Source of the DNA: Ruminococcaceae bacterium AB4001
GTDB taxonomy: Bacteria; Bacillota; Clostridia; Saccharofermentanales; Saccharofermentanaceae
Length of the DNA: 64,000 bases
Reading direction: 5' to 3'
NCBI GenBank assembly: GCA_000621765.1
Contig: JHXJ01000005.1
Span: 1 to 64,000 of the forward strand
Below, one piece after another: positions 53,864 through 62,314 of this stretch. Made by a program: the position numbers and the translations under genes. Below the pieces are notes generated by a model, which saw only the letters and a list, made by a program, of their open reading frames with translations, was not told where the DNA came from and did no database searches. How positions within the stretch are numbered: position 1 is the first letter of the stretch; each line of letters begins with the position of its first letter.

Positions 53864-55603
53864 TTAACCCTTATAGAGATCAGCATAGATATCAACGAGA
53901 CCCTGTACGTTGAGATCGGTGCAGGATGCAACGTATTCATCCCACTGTGAGTCAACGTCTGCCTGACCTGTAACGAACTTCAATGTCCAAGCGTTTACGT
54001 TACTGATGAGAGGTGTAGCGATGAGATTGATCTCTTCGTTCTGGTCTGCCGTAGGAGCAATACCGGGAGCGAGCGGAGGTGTATCTCTGTCTGTGTAGTC
54101 ACGGTTAACGTAATCTGCTACCGGAGGAATGAGGTTGTCAGACATCTCTGCAACTGTACCGCCGTACCAGAAGTTACCGCCTGCATAACCCCACTGGAGT
54201 CTGATATCAGTCATGGAACCTTCTGCATCGTTACCATAGCCTAAGCCTGAGCAGCAGAAACCATCAACGAGCTTCTTGTTGCCGTCAGCGTCTTCTGTGT
54301 AATGAACGTCCTTGATACCCCACTTTGTAAGGTCATATGCCTCGTGAGAGTAGAAGAGCCAGTCAACGAATCTGAGGAGTTCGATGAAGCCGTCTTCGCC
54401 GAGCTCATCAAGAGCCTTCTGTGAGATCATAACGCCGTTCTCAAGTCTCTCAGGAGCAACTGTGGAGTTTCTTGTGGAACCGATAGGCATTGTGATTACG
54501 TAGTTCTCATAGTTGCCTGCACCGAGCTGAGCTGTCATGTTCTCTTCGTAGTTAGCCCACTGACCCTGGTTGATGGACATGATAGCTGTCTTGCCGTTGT
54601 AGTACTGTGATGTAGCCGTAGCGTCATCCTGTGTGAATGTTTCGGGATCGAGGATGCCTGCTGCGATGAAGCTGTTTGCTGTCTTAAGGAATGCCTTATA
54701 GTTGTCTGTCGTAGGTGAGAAGATGAACTTGTTGGCATTGTGATCGAATCTCATACCATTGCCCATGTTCCAGCCTGCATTACAATCATAAGTAGCTGCC
54801 ATAACGCCGAGGAGGTTTCCGCCGCTGCCCTGGCCGGACTCGTTGCCGCACCAGAGGTCAGACCAGATGTAGTCACTCTCGGAACACATACCCTGCTCTA
54901 CCATGTAAGCCTTAACCTTCTTCAAAGCTTCGAGGAGGTCAGCCCATGTCCAATCCTTCTGGATGGCTTCAACATCAACACCTGCTGCATCCCAGATATC
55001 CTTTCTGATAACGAAAGAATAGTTGATGAGGTTAGCTTCCTTCATGCCGGGGAGCTTGTAGTATTTACCGTTAGCTCTTGTGATCGTCTTGATGTCTCCG
55101 GAGAGATCATAAGTATTGTAGAACTCTGTGTAGTAAGGCATGTACTGAACGTAGTCAGAGATAGGTACGATAGCACCGCCGTCTACGAATGCTGAATCAT
55201 CATAGATCTTAGGGATGATGTAAGCAGCATTACCAGCGTTGATGTCGAGTGTGATGTTGTCCATGTAGTCGCCGCTGTCGTAAGACTTGATGTCGAGCGT
55301 TACATTTGTCCTGTTTTCGATTTCCTTGAAAACACCCTCCGTCTTCCAAGTATCGACCATCGGATACCATGATGCATCACTGAAGAACATGGTATAGGTT
55401 ATGGGCTGATCAGCATGGAATGTCTTGCCCAGACCGAAATCATAGGGCAGATCAGCTTCCGTCTCAGCTGTTGTCTCGATCTGACTGGGGATAGTCGTAG
55501 CTTCAGTAGTTTCACCGGAACCGCCACTACAAGCAGCCAAACTTGAGAGCATCGTGATGGCGAGACCAGCACATGTTACCTTTGCAAGTTTTGTTGTCTT
55601 CAT
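53864..55603 (-). CDS. extracellular oligosaccharide-binding lipoprotein (LplA/YtcQ type)
   Basis: The 579-aa lipoprotein has a lipobox SLAAC (Cys25), a Gly/Thr spacer and a family-1 solute-binding fold of the long LplA type. GLGKTFHADQPITYTMFF, a WTWADLLEALKKVKAYM segment and AIMSINQGQWANYEE are typical. It captures oligosaccharides for the two permeases upstream in the operon (56638 and 55672). Relatives transport rhamnogalacturonan-derived or xylan-derived sugars. No ATPase gene is in the operon, so a shared MsmX/MsmK-type ATPase must power it. The spacing to the second permease is 68 bases, often seen where the binding protein is made in excess. Confidence 0.93.
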   Translation of the reverse strand: MKTTKLAKVTCAGLAITMLSSLAACSGGSGETTEATTIPSQIETTAETEADLPYDFGLGKTFHADQPITYTMFFSDASWYPMVDTWKTEGVFKEIENRTNVTLDIKSYDSGDYMDNITLDINAGNAAYIIPKIYDDSAFVDGGAIVPISDYVQYMPYYTEFYNTYDLSGDIKTITRANGKYYKLPGMKEANLINYSFVIRKDIWDAAGVDVEAIQKDWTWADLLEALKKVKAYMVEQGMCSESDYIWSDLWCGNESGQGSGGNLLGVMAATYDCNAGWNMGNGMRFDHNANKFIFSPTTDNYKAFLKTANSFIAAGILDPETFTQDDATATSQYYNGKTAIMSINQGQWANYEENMTAQLGAGNYENYVITMPIGSTRNSTVAPERLENGVMISQKALDELGEDGFIELLRFVDWLFYSHEAYDLTKWGIKDVHYTEDADGNKKLVDGFCCSGLGYGNDAEGSMTDIRLQWGYAGGNFWYGGTVAEMSDNLIPPVADYVNRDYTDRDTPPLAPGIAPTADQNEEINLIATPLISNVNAWTLKFVTGQADVDSQWDEYVASCTDLNVQGLVDIYADLYKG

Positions 55604-55671
55604 AACTGTTTCCTTTCTGTTTTTTAAAACATTTTCTATTGCTGCGGGTTATCCCCTATAGCACTGATTCA

Positions 55672-56625
55672 TTACTCCTTTACACCGCCGAGCATCATGC
55701 CCTGGACATAATACTTCTGGATGAAAGGATATACGCATATGATCGGAAGTACCGTAAGCACCATAGCGCAGGATTTGATATTTGCAGTCATGTTCTGGGC
55801 ATCAGGATCGGATGCGCCGGCACCTCTGATGATCGTCTGGAGGAAGTAAGCAACCGGCCACTTTACCTTATCCTGGAGGTAGAGTTTTGCATTGAACCAG
55901 TTGTTCCAATACATAACTGCGTAGAAAAGAGTCATTGTTGCGATGATCGGTGTCGAAAGAGGTCTTGCGATGAACCAGAAGACACCCCACTTATTAAGGC
56001 CGTCGATCTCTCCGGCTTCTTCAAGATCTTTCGGTATGCTCATGAAGAACGATCTCATGAGGATTACATAATAAGTGCTGATAAGCATCGGGAGAATGAA
56101 TCCCCACATTGAGTTCTTGAGTCCGAGTCTTAAGATCAATACGTAGTTTGCGATAAGTCCGCCGCCGAAATACATCGTGAAGATAATAAACGGTGAAAAG
56201 AACTTGTTGACCTTGAGATTAGTCTTCGAAAGAGGATAAGCCAGGATCGAAGAGAAGAACAGCGAAAGCACAGTACCGATAAGCGTATAGATTACCGTAT
56301 TGATGTAGTAAACGATGAACTCCGGAATCGCGAGCTTAGGGAATAACTGCGGCAAAGGCTTGATCGGGTTACGCGTAATTACATAGATGTAGGTATCGAT
56401 GTTAAAGCCTTCAGGAATCAGTCCCGTATGTCCTGCGATGATTGCCTGCTCAGATGAGAAGGACTGTGATACGAGATAAAGGAACGGATAGAGCGTAAGG
56501 AATGAGATTATGATCATTATGATAGTGTTGACTACCGTAAAGACCTTATAACCGGTTGATTCCTTGATCTTGTTCTTCGGATTATGTACGTGGATTTGAC
56601 CTGATGTGTTATCAATGATGCTCAT
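55672..56625 (-). CDS. ABC sugar permease, MalG/LplC type
   Basis: The 317-aa inner-membrane permease has six predicted helices. The EAA loop that contacts the ATPase is DLEEAGEIDGLNKWGVFWFI, with the conserved Glu and Gly. The N-terminus is long and hydrophilic (about 30 residues). It is 12 bases after the first permease gene. Together they form the heterodimeric channel for the binding lipoprotein. Confidence 0.93.
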   Translation of the reverse strand: MSIIDNTSGQIHVHNPKNKIKESTGYKVFTVVNTIIMIIISFLTLYPFLYLVSQSFSSEQAIIAGHTGLIPEGFNIDTYIYVITRNPIKPLPQLFPKLAIPEFIVYYINTVIYTLIGTVLSLFFSSILAYPLSKTNLKVNKFFSPFIIFTMYFGGGLIANYVLILRLGLKNSMWGFILPMLISTYYVILMRSFFMSIPKDLEEAGEIDGLNKWGVFWFIARPLSTPIIATMTLFYAVMYWNNWFNAKLYLQDKVKWPVAYFLQTIIRGAGASDPDAQNMTANIKSCAMVLTVLPIICVYPFIQKYYVQGMMLGGVKE

Positions 56626-56637
56626 ATAGGTCCCTCC

Positions 56638-57612
56638 TTACCACAGACTCGTCTTGGCAACTTTGCGTGATACAAAGTTTGCACATGTGAGAAGTACCAG
56701 GTTGATCAATCCTTCGAACAGACCTACCGCAGTAGCAAAGTTGATGCTTCCTGACTCGACACCCATACGGAAGACGTATGTCGAAACGATATCGGATGTC
56801 TCATATGTCAGAGGGCTGTAAAGGAGATATACCTTCTCGAAAGCTCCGCCCGAACCGACGAGTCCGCCGATGTCGAGAATGAGAAGTGTTGCAATCGTAG
56901 GAAGGATACCAGGTATCGTAACATGAATTACCTGCTGGAAGTGTGATGCACCGTCAACCGTTGCAGCTTCATAGAGTGAGGGATTGATGCCTGACATTGC
57001 TGCAAGATAGAGTATCGTACCCCAGCCCAGGCTCTGCCAGATACCGGATGCGACGAATATCGTTCTGAACCATTCAGCTAATGATATGAAGCTGATCTTC
57101 TCTCCACCTAACTTGAAGATCAAATCGTTGATAGGACCGTGTGTCGAGAGGAGCTCTTTGAGCATACCGCAGACGATGACCATCGAGATGAAGTGAGGGA
57201 GATAAGATACTGTCTGAACGAATTTCTTCCAGTGAAGATTTCTGATCTCGTTTAAGAGAAGAGCGAAGATGAGCGTAAGCGGGAATCTGAAGAGCAGGTA
57301 CAGACCGTTGAGAATCAGCGTGTTTGAGAATGCCTGCCAGAAAGGCTTAGCCGTAATGAACTGCTTGAAATACTTTAAAGTCAGGGGACCCTGACCGAAA
57401 ATGCTTCCGCCCGGATTGTACTTACGGAAAGCAAGGATATTACCAAACATCGGAATATATCTGAAGATAACATAATAGATTACCGGGAATAAGAACATGA
57501 CATAAAGCTGCCAGTTGATCCTGAAATCCTTTGAAACCCTTTGACGGAGAGTCAACTCTCTAGGAGACCACTCCGCAATTTGCTGGTGCTGATAATCTTC
57601 TCTGTTTCCCAT
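56638..57612 (-). CDS. ABC sugar permease, MalF/LplB type
   Basis: The 324-aa permease has six helices and the EAA loop NPSLYEAATVDGASHFQQVI. WQLYVMFLFPVIYYVIFRYIP is the usual N-terminal helix for LplB-type subunits (about 34-54). It is the first gene of the three-gene importer operon. AGAGG precedes ATG 57612. The promoter region upstream carries two overlapping copies of the operator-like motif (57667-57691). Confidence 0.93.
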   Translation of the reverse strand: MGNREDYQHQQIAEWSPRELTLRQRVSKDFRINWQLYVMFLFPVIYYVIFRYIPMFGNILAFRKYNPGGSIFGQGPLTLKYFKQFITAKPFWQAFSNTLILNGLYLLFRFPLTLIFALLLNEIRNLHWKKFVQTVSYLPHFISMVIVCGMLKELLSTHGPINDLIFKLGGEKISFISLAEWFRTIFVASGIWQSLGWGTILYLAAMSGINPSLYEAATVDGASHFQQVIHVTIPGILPTIATLLILDIGGLVGSGGAFEKVYLLYSPLTYETSDIVSTYVFRMGVESGSINFATAVGLFEGLINLVLLTCANFVSRKVAKTSLW

Positions 57613-57666
57613 TTCATTGACCTCTTTAAGTCCTTTAATCTAACAAAATGTTAATTGTCAAGCGTT

Positions 57667-57691
57667 CTTGTATACTTGTATGTTAGTTGAC
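57667..57691. promoter_or_regulatory. candidate GntR-type operators at the ABC importer promoter
   Basis: CTTGTATACTTG (57667-57678) and CTTGTATGTTAGTTGAC (57675-57691) overlap. On the minus strand TATACA lies inside and could be the -10. Confidence 0.55.
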
Positions 57692-58049
57692 TTGCTATGA
57701 GATTATCACCACGTCTGTGATATGTCAATACTTTCTTCAGTTGGAACACTAGAATTTGTGCATGGTGAATAAATGGACAGCCTTGCAGAACATGAAGCAG
57801 CTTTTGAAGTCTGATCCCGTTATCTTTGATCTGCTCTTCCGCTTTGCTGTATCAATACAGGCAAAGGCCCTCCATAAAACTTCAAAACAGGAAGTCGGGC
57901 TGTCTCATAATGGCACTGAAGCGCCGCACCGGTTTTCAATTTCGAGCCCTCAAATATTTAATGGGTGCATCACCAGTAAAGACCATCACTTGTGATACAC
58001 CCACTATAGTTAAAACTACAATCTAAAACTGTTCAGCGACTGATGAATA
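57692..58049. other. intergenic region without a supportable gene
   Basis: Short frames exist on both strands, but none has a ribosome site or family resemblance. A hairpin GGGTGCATCAC...GTGATACACCC (57963-57973 with 57992-58002) may terminate the esterase transcript. A 17-base piece (57985-58001) recurs with one change at 60877-60893. GGGCTGTCTC at about 57898 matches terminator arms elsewhere. The segment may be a decayed insertion. Confidence 0.5.
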
Positions 58050-59567
58050 TCAGAAACTCATCGAAGCCTTAGCGAGATCTTCGCCTATCTGACTCTTGTT
58101 CTGGGGATGAAGTTCGAAAACAGGATCCGGACGCGGACTGTTTACGACCTTTACATTACTTATATATTCAGGTGCCCTGTCCTGAAGTTCCTGTATCTTT
58201 CTCCAGCCTTCCGGTACAGATGTATCCTTGAGCGGATTGATATAATCAGCTATCCTGACGATTACTGCAGGAACATCACCGAGCTGCTCGCGGAATCTGC
58301 TGAACAGAAGGATCATCTTCTGATCGTAGCCTTCAGGGAAATCGGCATTCGATTCACCCTGACACCACCAGATCTGCGATATCTTTATATTCTTCAATGT
58401 CAGTATTCCTGCATAGTATAGTGATGAAGGGATATTCTGTGCCATCTTGTACGGCTTGTAGATCTCAGTCAGCTTCTCTACTGCCATCTTCCACTCGCCT
58501 GTCATGTCGATATTGCCTTCAGGCGTTTCGAGCCTATAGGGATGTCCGGGGACAAAACCGCCCGCTCCGCTCTCGATAATGAGCCTTGTGCGGATGATGT
58601 TCTTCCCCTGTTTCAGGAGCGATCCGTCAAATCTGTATTTGCGCGGCGGATACTGATACTCGGTCCTGCCGATCTCGACGCCGTTCAGATAAGTGACATC
58701 GGCATCGATCAGGTCGCCCAGCCTCAGCATGCACTCCCCGTCTATCTGTTTATCAAGTTCGAATTCCTTTTCGAACCAGACGCTTCCGCTGATATCCTCA
58801 GCAATAATGCAGGGCATCTTTAATTTGACCGCATCTGCCATCGCCTCATCAACGGAGAAATCTTTATCTATGGTGTTCTCGCGCCATTCATTGCACTTTA
58901 CTGCGCCTTCGGCGACATAAGCCTTAAGGACACCTTCTCCTCTGAATGGTGCTATCTCATCTTCTTTTGTTCCCGTGGCGAAAAGGTCTTCCTCGCTCAT
59001 CCAGGATTCTATATTTGCGCCGCCCTGGGCATTCAGGATCAGCCCTACCGGGACATTCTTTTCCTCGAATATCCTTTTCGCCGCATAAAAACCGATGGCA
59101 CTGATCTCGTTCTTGCCGTCTCCTGAAGCACTTACCCAATCAGTTTCCGGAAGTTTACATATAGGAGCCTCGCCCTTAAGAGGGATCTCAAGGTCAGGCG
59201 TGAGTCTGTATTGTCTTATATACGGATAATCTTTTGCTTCGACCTCTTCCCTGTTCAGATCTATAGTCCTTATTACCGGGAGTTCCATATTGGACTGGCC
59301 GGACAGCATATAGACATCGCCGATGCATACATCCTTGATGGAGATCTCTTCTGTTCCGGTTACTTTCAGTTCGGTATCGAAAAGAGCCTCCATAGGTGGG
59401 AAGACAGCCTTGAACTTTCCTTCTGCAACAGCGGCAGTAACCGTATTGCCGGCAAGTGTTACCGTGACTTCAGCCTTCGAACTCTCGAAGCCTTCGATAA
59501 TGATCTCTTCATTTCTCTGAAGGACCAGTCCGTTTGAATAAATACCGAGAAGTTTTGTTGCAGGCAT
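58050..59567 (-). CDS. carbohydrate O-acetylesterase (SASA/SGNH type)
   Basis: The 505-aa enzyme has the SGNH hydrolase fold split as in sialate O-acetylesterases and acetylxylan esterases. The catalytic Ser lies in LSGQSNMELP, with GLILNAQGGANIESWM, WWCQGESNADFP, and the C-terminal HPQNKSQIGE. A beta-sandwich jelly-roll insert (about 255-365) sits between them. No signal peptide is present, so it acts on imported oligosaccharides. ATG 59567 is preceded by GGATGGTG; the ATG at 59579 is an alternative. It is flanked by the ABC importer and by YesL, which suggests removal of acetyl groups from xylan or pectin fragments. Confidence 0.88.
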   Translation of the reverse strand: MPATKLLGIYSNGLVLQRNEEIIIEGFESSKAEVTVTLAGNTVTAAVAEGKFKAVFPPMEALFDTELKVTGTEEISIKDVCIGDVYMLSGQSNMELPVIRTIDLNREEVEAKDYPYIRQYRLTPDLEIPLKGEAPICKLPETDWVSASGDGKNEISAIGFYAAKRIFEEKNVPVGLILNAQGGANIESWMSEEDLFATGTKEDEIAPFRGEGVLKAYVAEGAVKCNEWRENTIDKDFSVDEAMADAVKLKMPCIIAEDISGSVWFEKEFELDKQIDGECMLRLGDLIDADVTYLNGVEIGRTEYQYPPRKYRFDGSLLKQGKNIIRTRLIIESGAGGFVPGHPYRLETPEGNIDMTGEWKMAVEKLTEIYKPYKMAQNIPSSLYYAGILTLKNIKISQIWWCQGESNADFPEGYDQKMILLFSRFREQLGDVPAVIVRIADYINPLKDTSVPEGWRKIQELQDRAPEYISNVKVVNSPRPDPVFELHPQNKSQIGEDLAKASMSF

Positions 59568-59619
59568 AATGTTCACCATCCTTCCATAATGCTATTCTAT
59601 AGTTCACAAATCTTTTTGT

Positions 59620-59636
59620 CTAGTATTCTAGTTGAC
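59620..59636. promoter_or_regulatory. candidate GntR-type operator between the esterase and YesL genes
   Basis: CTAGTATTCTAGTTGAC, one base off the perfect palindrome CTAGTATACTAG. On the minus strand it overlaps a possible -35 (TAGACA) whose TAGAAT -10 lies 17 bases on. Confidence 0.6.
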
Positions 59637-59643
59637 AATTTCA

Positions 59644-59672
59644 TTGATTTTTAACTGATCAACTTTTATACT
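59644..59672 (+). promoter_or_regulatory. promoter of the YesL-family gene
   Basis: TTGATT (59644-59649), 17 bases, TATACT (59667-59672). Confidence 0.65.
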
Positions 59673-59693
59673 GACATACAAGGATGCAGAATT

Positions 59694-60449
59694 ATGAAGA
59701 AATCTTTTGACCACATCACGAACAGCTGGCTTTACAGGCTCTGTAAGACGATAGGAGATATAGTTATCATCTCCGCTCTTTTCCTGCTGTTCTGCATTCC
59801 CGTTATCACCATAGGAGCATCAGCTTCGGCTCTGTATTATACTGTATATAGAAAATATGTTAAGAAGATCGACTCCGTTTCGCATGACTTCATGCATTCT
59901 CTTAAGGACAATCTTAAGAACGGAATTATATTAAATCTTATTTATCTGATCTTCAGCGCCGCCGTCGGATTCAACATCTACTTCGCATTCTGCGGCATGG
60001 GCGACATAAAGCTTCCGGACTGGTATACGGTCGTATCTCTTCTTCCTCTTATACCTATTATATTTACGTTCCCTTTTGTCTATCCTCTCACTGCAAGGTT
60101 CCAGAACAGTATAAAGGCGACCATCACCAACAGCTTTACCCTGTGCATGATGAACTTTCCGAAGTTCCTTCTTATATGGCTCATCATCATCGTGGCACTC
60201 GCAATAACCATTGCTTTCCCGCCCGCCGTACTGGTTACTCCGGCAGCAGCAGCATATCTGATCCAGATGATCACGGAGAAGGCTTTTCAAAAGGCCATGA
60301 ACGTAAAGAAGACTGCTGAAAGTGCAGCTGAAAAAAAAGATAGTCAGGAAGATACTGATACTAAAACCAGCGCAGAAGATGAAGCTGATAATGGCTCTGA
60401 CGATGAAGACGCAGATGATGAAGAAGTCGAGGTGAAAGATGATGAATGA
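59694..60449 (+). CDS. YesL-family (DUF624) membrane protein
   Basis: The 251-aa protein has about five helices of the YesL family (IGDIVIISALFLLFCIPVITIG, then ASASALYYTVYRKYV). YesL proteins accompany oligosaccharide ABC importers and uronate genes in Firmicutes but have no proven activity. The C-terminal 45 residues are an acidic, low-complexity tail (DNGSDDEDADDEEVEVKDDE). Its stop overlaps the next gene by 11 bases, so the two are coupled. Confidence 0.88.
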   Translation: MKKSFDHITNSWLYRLCKTIGDIVIISALFLLFCIPVITIGASASALYYTVYRKYVKKIDSVSHDFMHSLKDNLKNGIILNLIYLIFSAAVGFNIYFAFCGMGDIKLPDWYTVVSLLPLIPIIFTFPFVYPLTARFQNSIKATITNSFTLCMMNFPKFLLIWLIIIVALAITIAFPPAVLVTPAAAAYLIQMITEKAFQKAMNVKKTAESAAEKKDSQEDTDTKTSAEDEADNGSDDEDADDEEVEVKDDE

Positions 60450-60837
60450 TATTTATCTAAATTATATACAGATTATATCCGGTATCCTGGCAGCGGCCCT
60501 CATCTTTATCGGCATCTTCCTTACGGTCAAGAAGCTCAATCCCGAAAAGCACGAGACGATACCGGTTAAGACAACTGTCATATCGACTGCTCTGATAATC
60601 GCGGGACTTCTTTGCTACACACTTACCAAGACATGCACGAACTACACGATCGTTACCGACGAACAATATACTTTGGGAGCTCTTTATTTCGCGTCTTTGG
60701 AAGAAGTCGTAAAGCTCTTTGGCTTCATAGTATTCATTCCCGTTCTTTTCAGGCTCTTCAAGCCCAAGTCACGAAAAAAGGATCCCGACAGTGAGTTTGA
60801 AGAAGAGATCGTTGAAGAAACAGAACAGGATCTCTAA
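60439..60837 (+). CDS. small membrane protein coupled to YesL
   Basis: The 132-aa protein has three predicted helices (about 9-30, 44-64, 82-106), basic KPKSRKKD after the last helix and an acidic tail (EFEEEIVEETEQD). I recognise no family. GAGG lies 12 bases before the ATG at 60439. The overlap with yesL and the matching acidic tails suggest the two products work together, perhaps as partners in the importer complex; that is inference. Confidence 0.7.
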   Translation: MMNDIYLNYIQIISGILAAALIFIGIFLTVKKLNPEKHETIPVKTTVISTALIIAGLLCYTLTKTCTNYTIVTDEQYTLGALYFASLEEVVKLFGFIVFIPVLFRLFKPKSRKKDPDSEFEEEIVEETEQDL

Positions 60838-61037
60838 TATTTCCATTTCACAGGAATACTGCCTCAAAATGTACAGATCACTTTTGATACACCACTCATT
60901 TTGCGTGGCTTGATTCGGTGATGTGCGATAATCCGCTCCAGACGTCATTAATACAATAACTTATCCCCTGTTTTACTGTATTTTGGCGGGTTTCACTGTC
61001 ATTTCCGATACGATAATATTCTATATGTCACAATCTA
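60838..61037. other. intergenic region, possible decayed insertion
   Basis: No gene is supportable here. The 17-base piece at 60877-60893 matches 57985-58001 with one mismatch. Confidence 0.4.
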
Positions 61038-61066
61038 TTGACAGTATTCAAGCCGTCTAGTATACT
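61038..61066 (+). promoter_or_regulatory. uxuA promoter
   Basis: A consensus TTGACA (61038-61043), 17 bases, TATACT (61061-61066). The -10 lies inside the palindrome CTAGTATACTAG. Confidence 0.85.
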
Positions 61067-61073
61067 AGTTAAC
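61057..61073. promoter_or_regulatory. candidate GntR-type operator over the uxuA -10
   Basis: CTAGTATACTAGTTAAC contains a perfect 12-base palindrome covering the -10, the expected place for a repressor. Confidence 0.7.
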
Positions 61074-61134
61074 AGATTAAGCTTGAGTATTATTCAAGTA
61101 TTCTCTTTTAACATAGATTCGGGGTGTTATAGAC

Positions 61135-62205
61135 ATGAAATTGGTTTTGCGGTGGTTTCCATATGGCGATGACAGCGTTTCGCTAAAGAACATAAGACAG
61201 ATTCCCGGAGTCAGCGGTGTTGCTACACATCTGACAAAGATCCCGGTAGGCGACATTTGGACAATGGACGAGATCAATCTTGTCAAGAATGAGATCAATT
61301 CCTATGGTCTCGAAATGGAAGTCATCGAGAGCCTCAACATCCACGAAGATATCAAGAAGGGCCTTCCTTCACGCGATATGCTCATCGACAATTACATCGT
61401 ATCGATGAGAAATCTCGCAAAAGCAGGCGTTAAGTGCATTTGCTATAACTTCATGCCGGTCATGGACTGGTACAGGAGCAATCTCGCAAAGGAACTTGAA
61501 GACGGCAGCAATGCCATGGCATACTCTCATAAAGAAGCCGTCAATCTTACTCTCGAGAAGATCACATCTTCCATGATAGACGGTTCCAATAATTTCAGCC
61601 TTCCCGGATGGGAGCCTGAAAGATTCGGCCAGATGGCAGAAGACATCAAGTTCTATCAGAGCATGTCATCAGAAGATTATTTCAAGAACATAAAGTACTT
61701 CCTCGATGCAGTCATCCCCGTTGCAGAGGAATGCGACATCAATTTCGCTGTGCATCCGGACGATCCTCCGATGCCTCTTTTCAACCTTCCCAAGGTAGTA
61801 AACAGCAAGGAATCCATCAATACATATCTGAACCTCAACGCTTCCAAGAGAAACGGTCTTACTCTCTGCACAGGAAGTCTCGGCGCCGGCATTCACAATG
61901 ACGTTACCGACATCGCAAAGACATTCACTGCTGAAGGCAAGGTTCATTTCGTACACTTAAGAAACGTTAAGCACGAGACCGAGAATGATTTCCACGAATC
62001 AGCTCATCTCTCATCATGCGGAGACCTGGACATGCTCGCTATTGTTAAAGCACTTTACGAGAACGGTTTTGACGGATATATCCGTCCCGACCACGGACGC
62101 ATGATCTGGGACGAAGTCGGAAGACCCGGATACGGACTTTACGACCGTGCCCTCGGCGCTGCTTACATCAACGGCTTATGGGAAGCCGTAACAAAACTTT
62201 GTTAA
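61135..62205 (+). CDS. uxuA: D-mannonate dehydratase
   Basis: The 356-aa TIM-barrel enzyme converts D-mannonate to 2-keto-3-deoxygluconate. Features are LRWFPYGDDSVSL, VESLNIHEDIKKG, CYNFMPVMDW, FAVHPDDPP (metal His), LCTGSLGAG (metal Cys), HFVHLRNVKHE (His) and YIRPDHGRM (Asp/His). The product feeds the KdgK and KdgA enzymes. GGGGTG precedes ATG 61135. The promoter is near consensus and covered by the candidate operator, so induction by a uronate intermediate is likely. Confidence 0.96.
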   Translation: MKLVLRWFPYGDDSVSLKNIRQIPGVSGVATHLTKIPVGDIWTMDEINLVKNEINSYGLEMEVIESLNIHEDIKKGLPSRDMLIDNYIVSMRNLAKAGVKCICYNFMPVMDWYRSNLAKELEDGSNAMAYSHKEAVNLTLEKITSSMIDGSNNFSLPGWEPERFGQMAEDIKFYQSMSSEDYFKNIKYFLDAVIPVAEECDINFAVHPDDPPMPLFNLPKVVNSKESINTYLNLNASKRNGLTLCTGSLGAGIHNDVTDIAKTFTAEGKVHFVHLRNVKHETENDFHESAHLSSCGDLDMLAIVKALYENGFDGYIRPDHGRMIWDEVGRPGYGLYDRALGAAYINGLWEAVTKLC

Positions 62206-62238
62206 CTATTATTTGGCAATAACTCCTCCCTTGCCCGC

Positions 62239-62280
62239 AAAACCGATGATCTTATAAGCACTTATAAGGTTATCGGTTTT
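62239..62280 (+). other. long hairpin between uxuA and the UxuB-like gene
   Basis: AAAACCGAT (62239-62247) pairs with ATCGGTTTT (62272-62280), and the inner CTTATAAG copies (62251-62258, 62261-62268) pair with each other. Only four T end the right arm, so it may be a partial terminator or an mRNA-processing site that sets the ratio of the two products. Confidence 0.6.
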
Positions 62281-62314
62281 GTACAGGAAGAGACATTATG
62301 AAAGGAAACGGAAA

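Noticed and set aside
57756-57995. A 79-codon frame in the importer-esterase gap
   Set aside because: No ribosome site or relatives; the hairpin at 57963-58002 overlaps its end.
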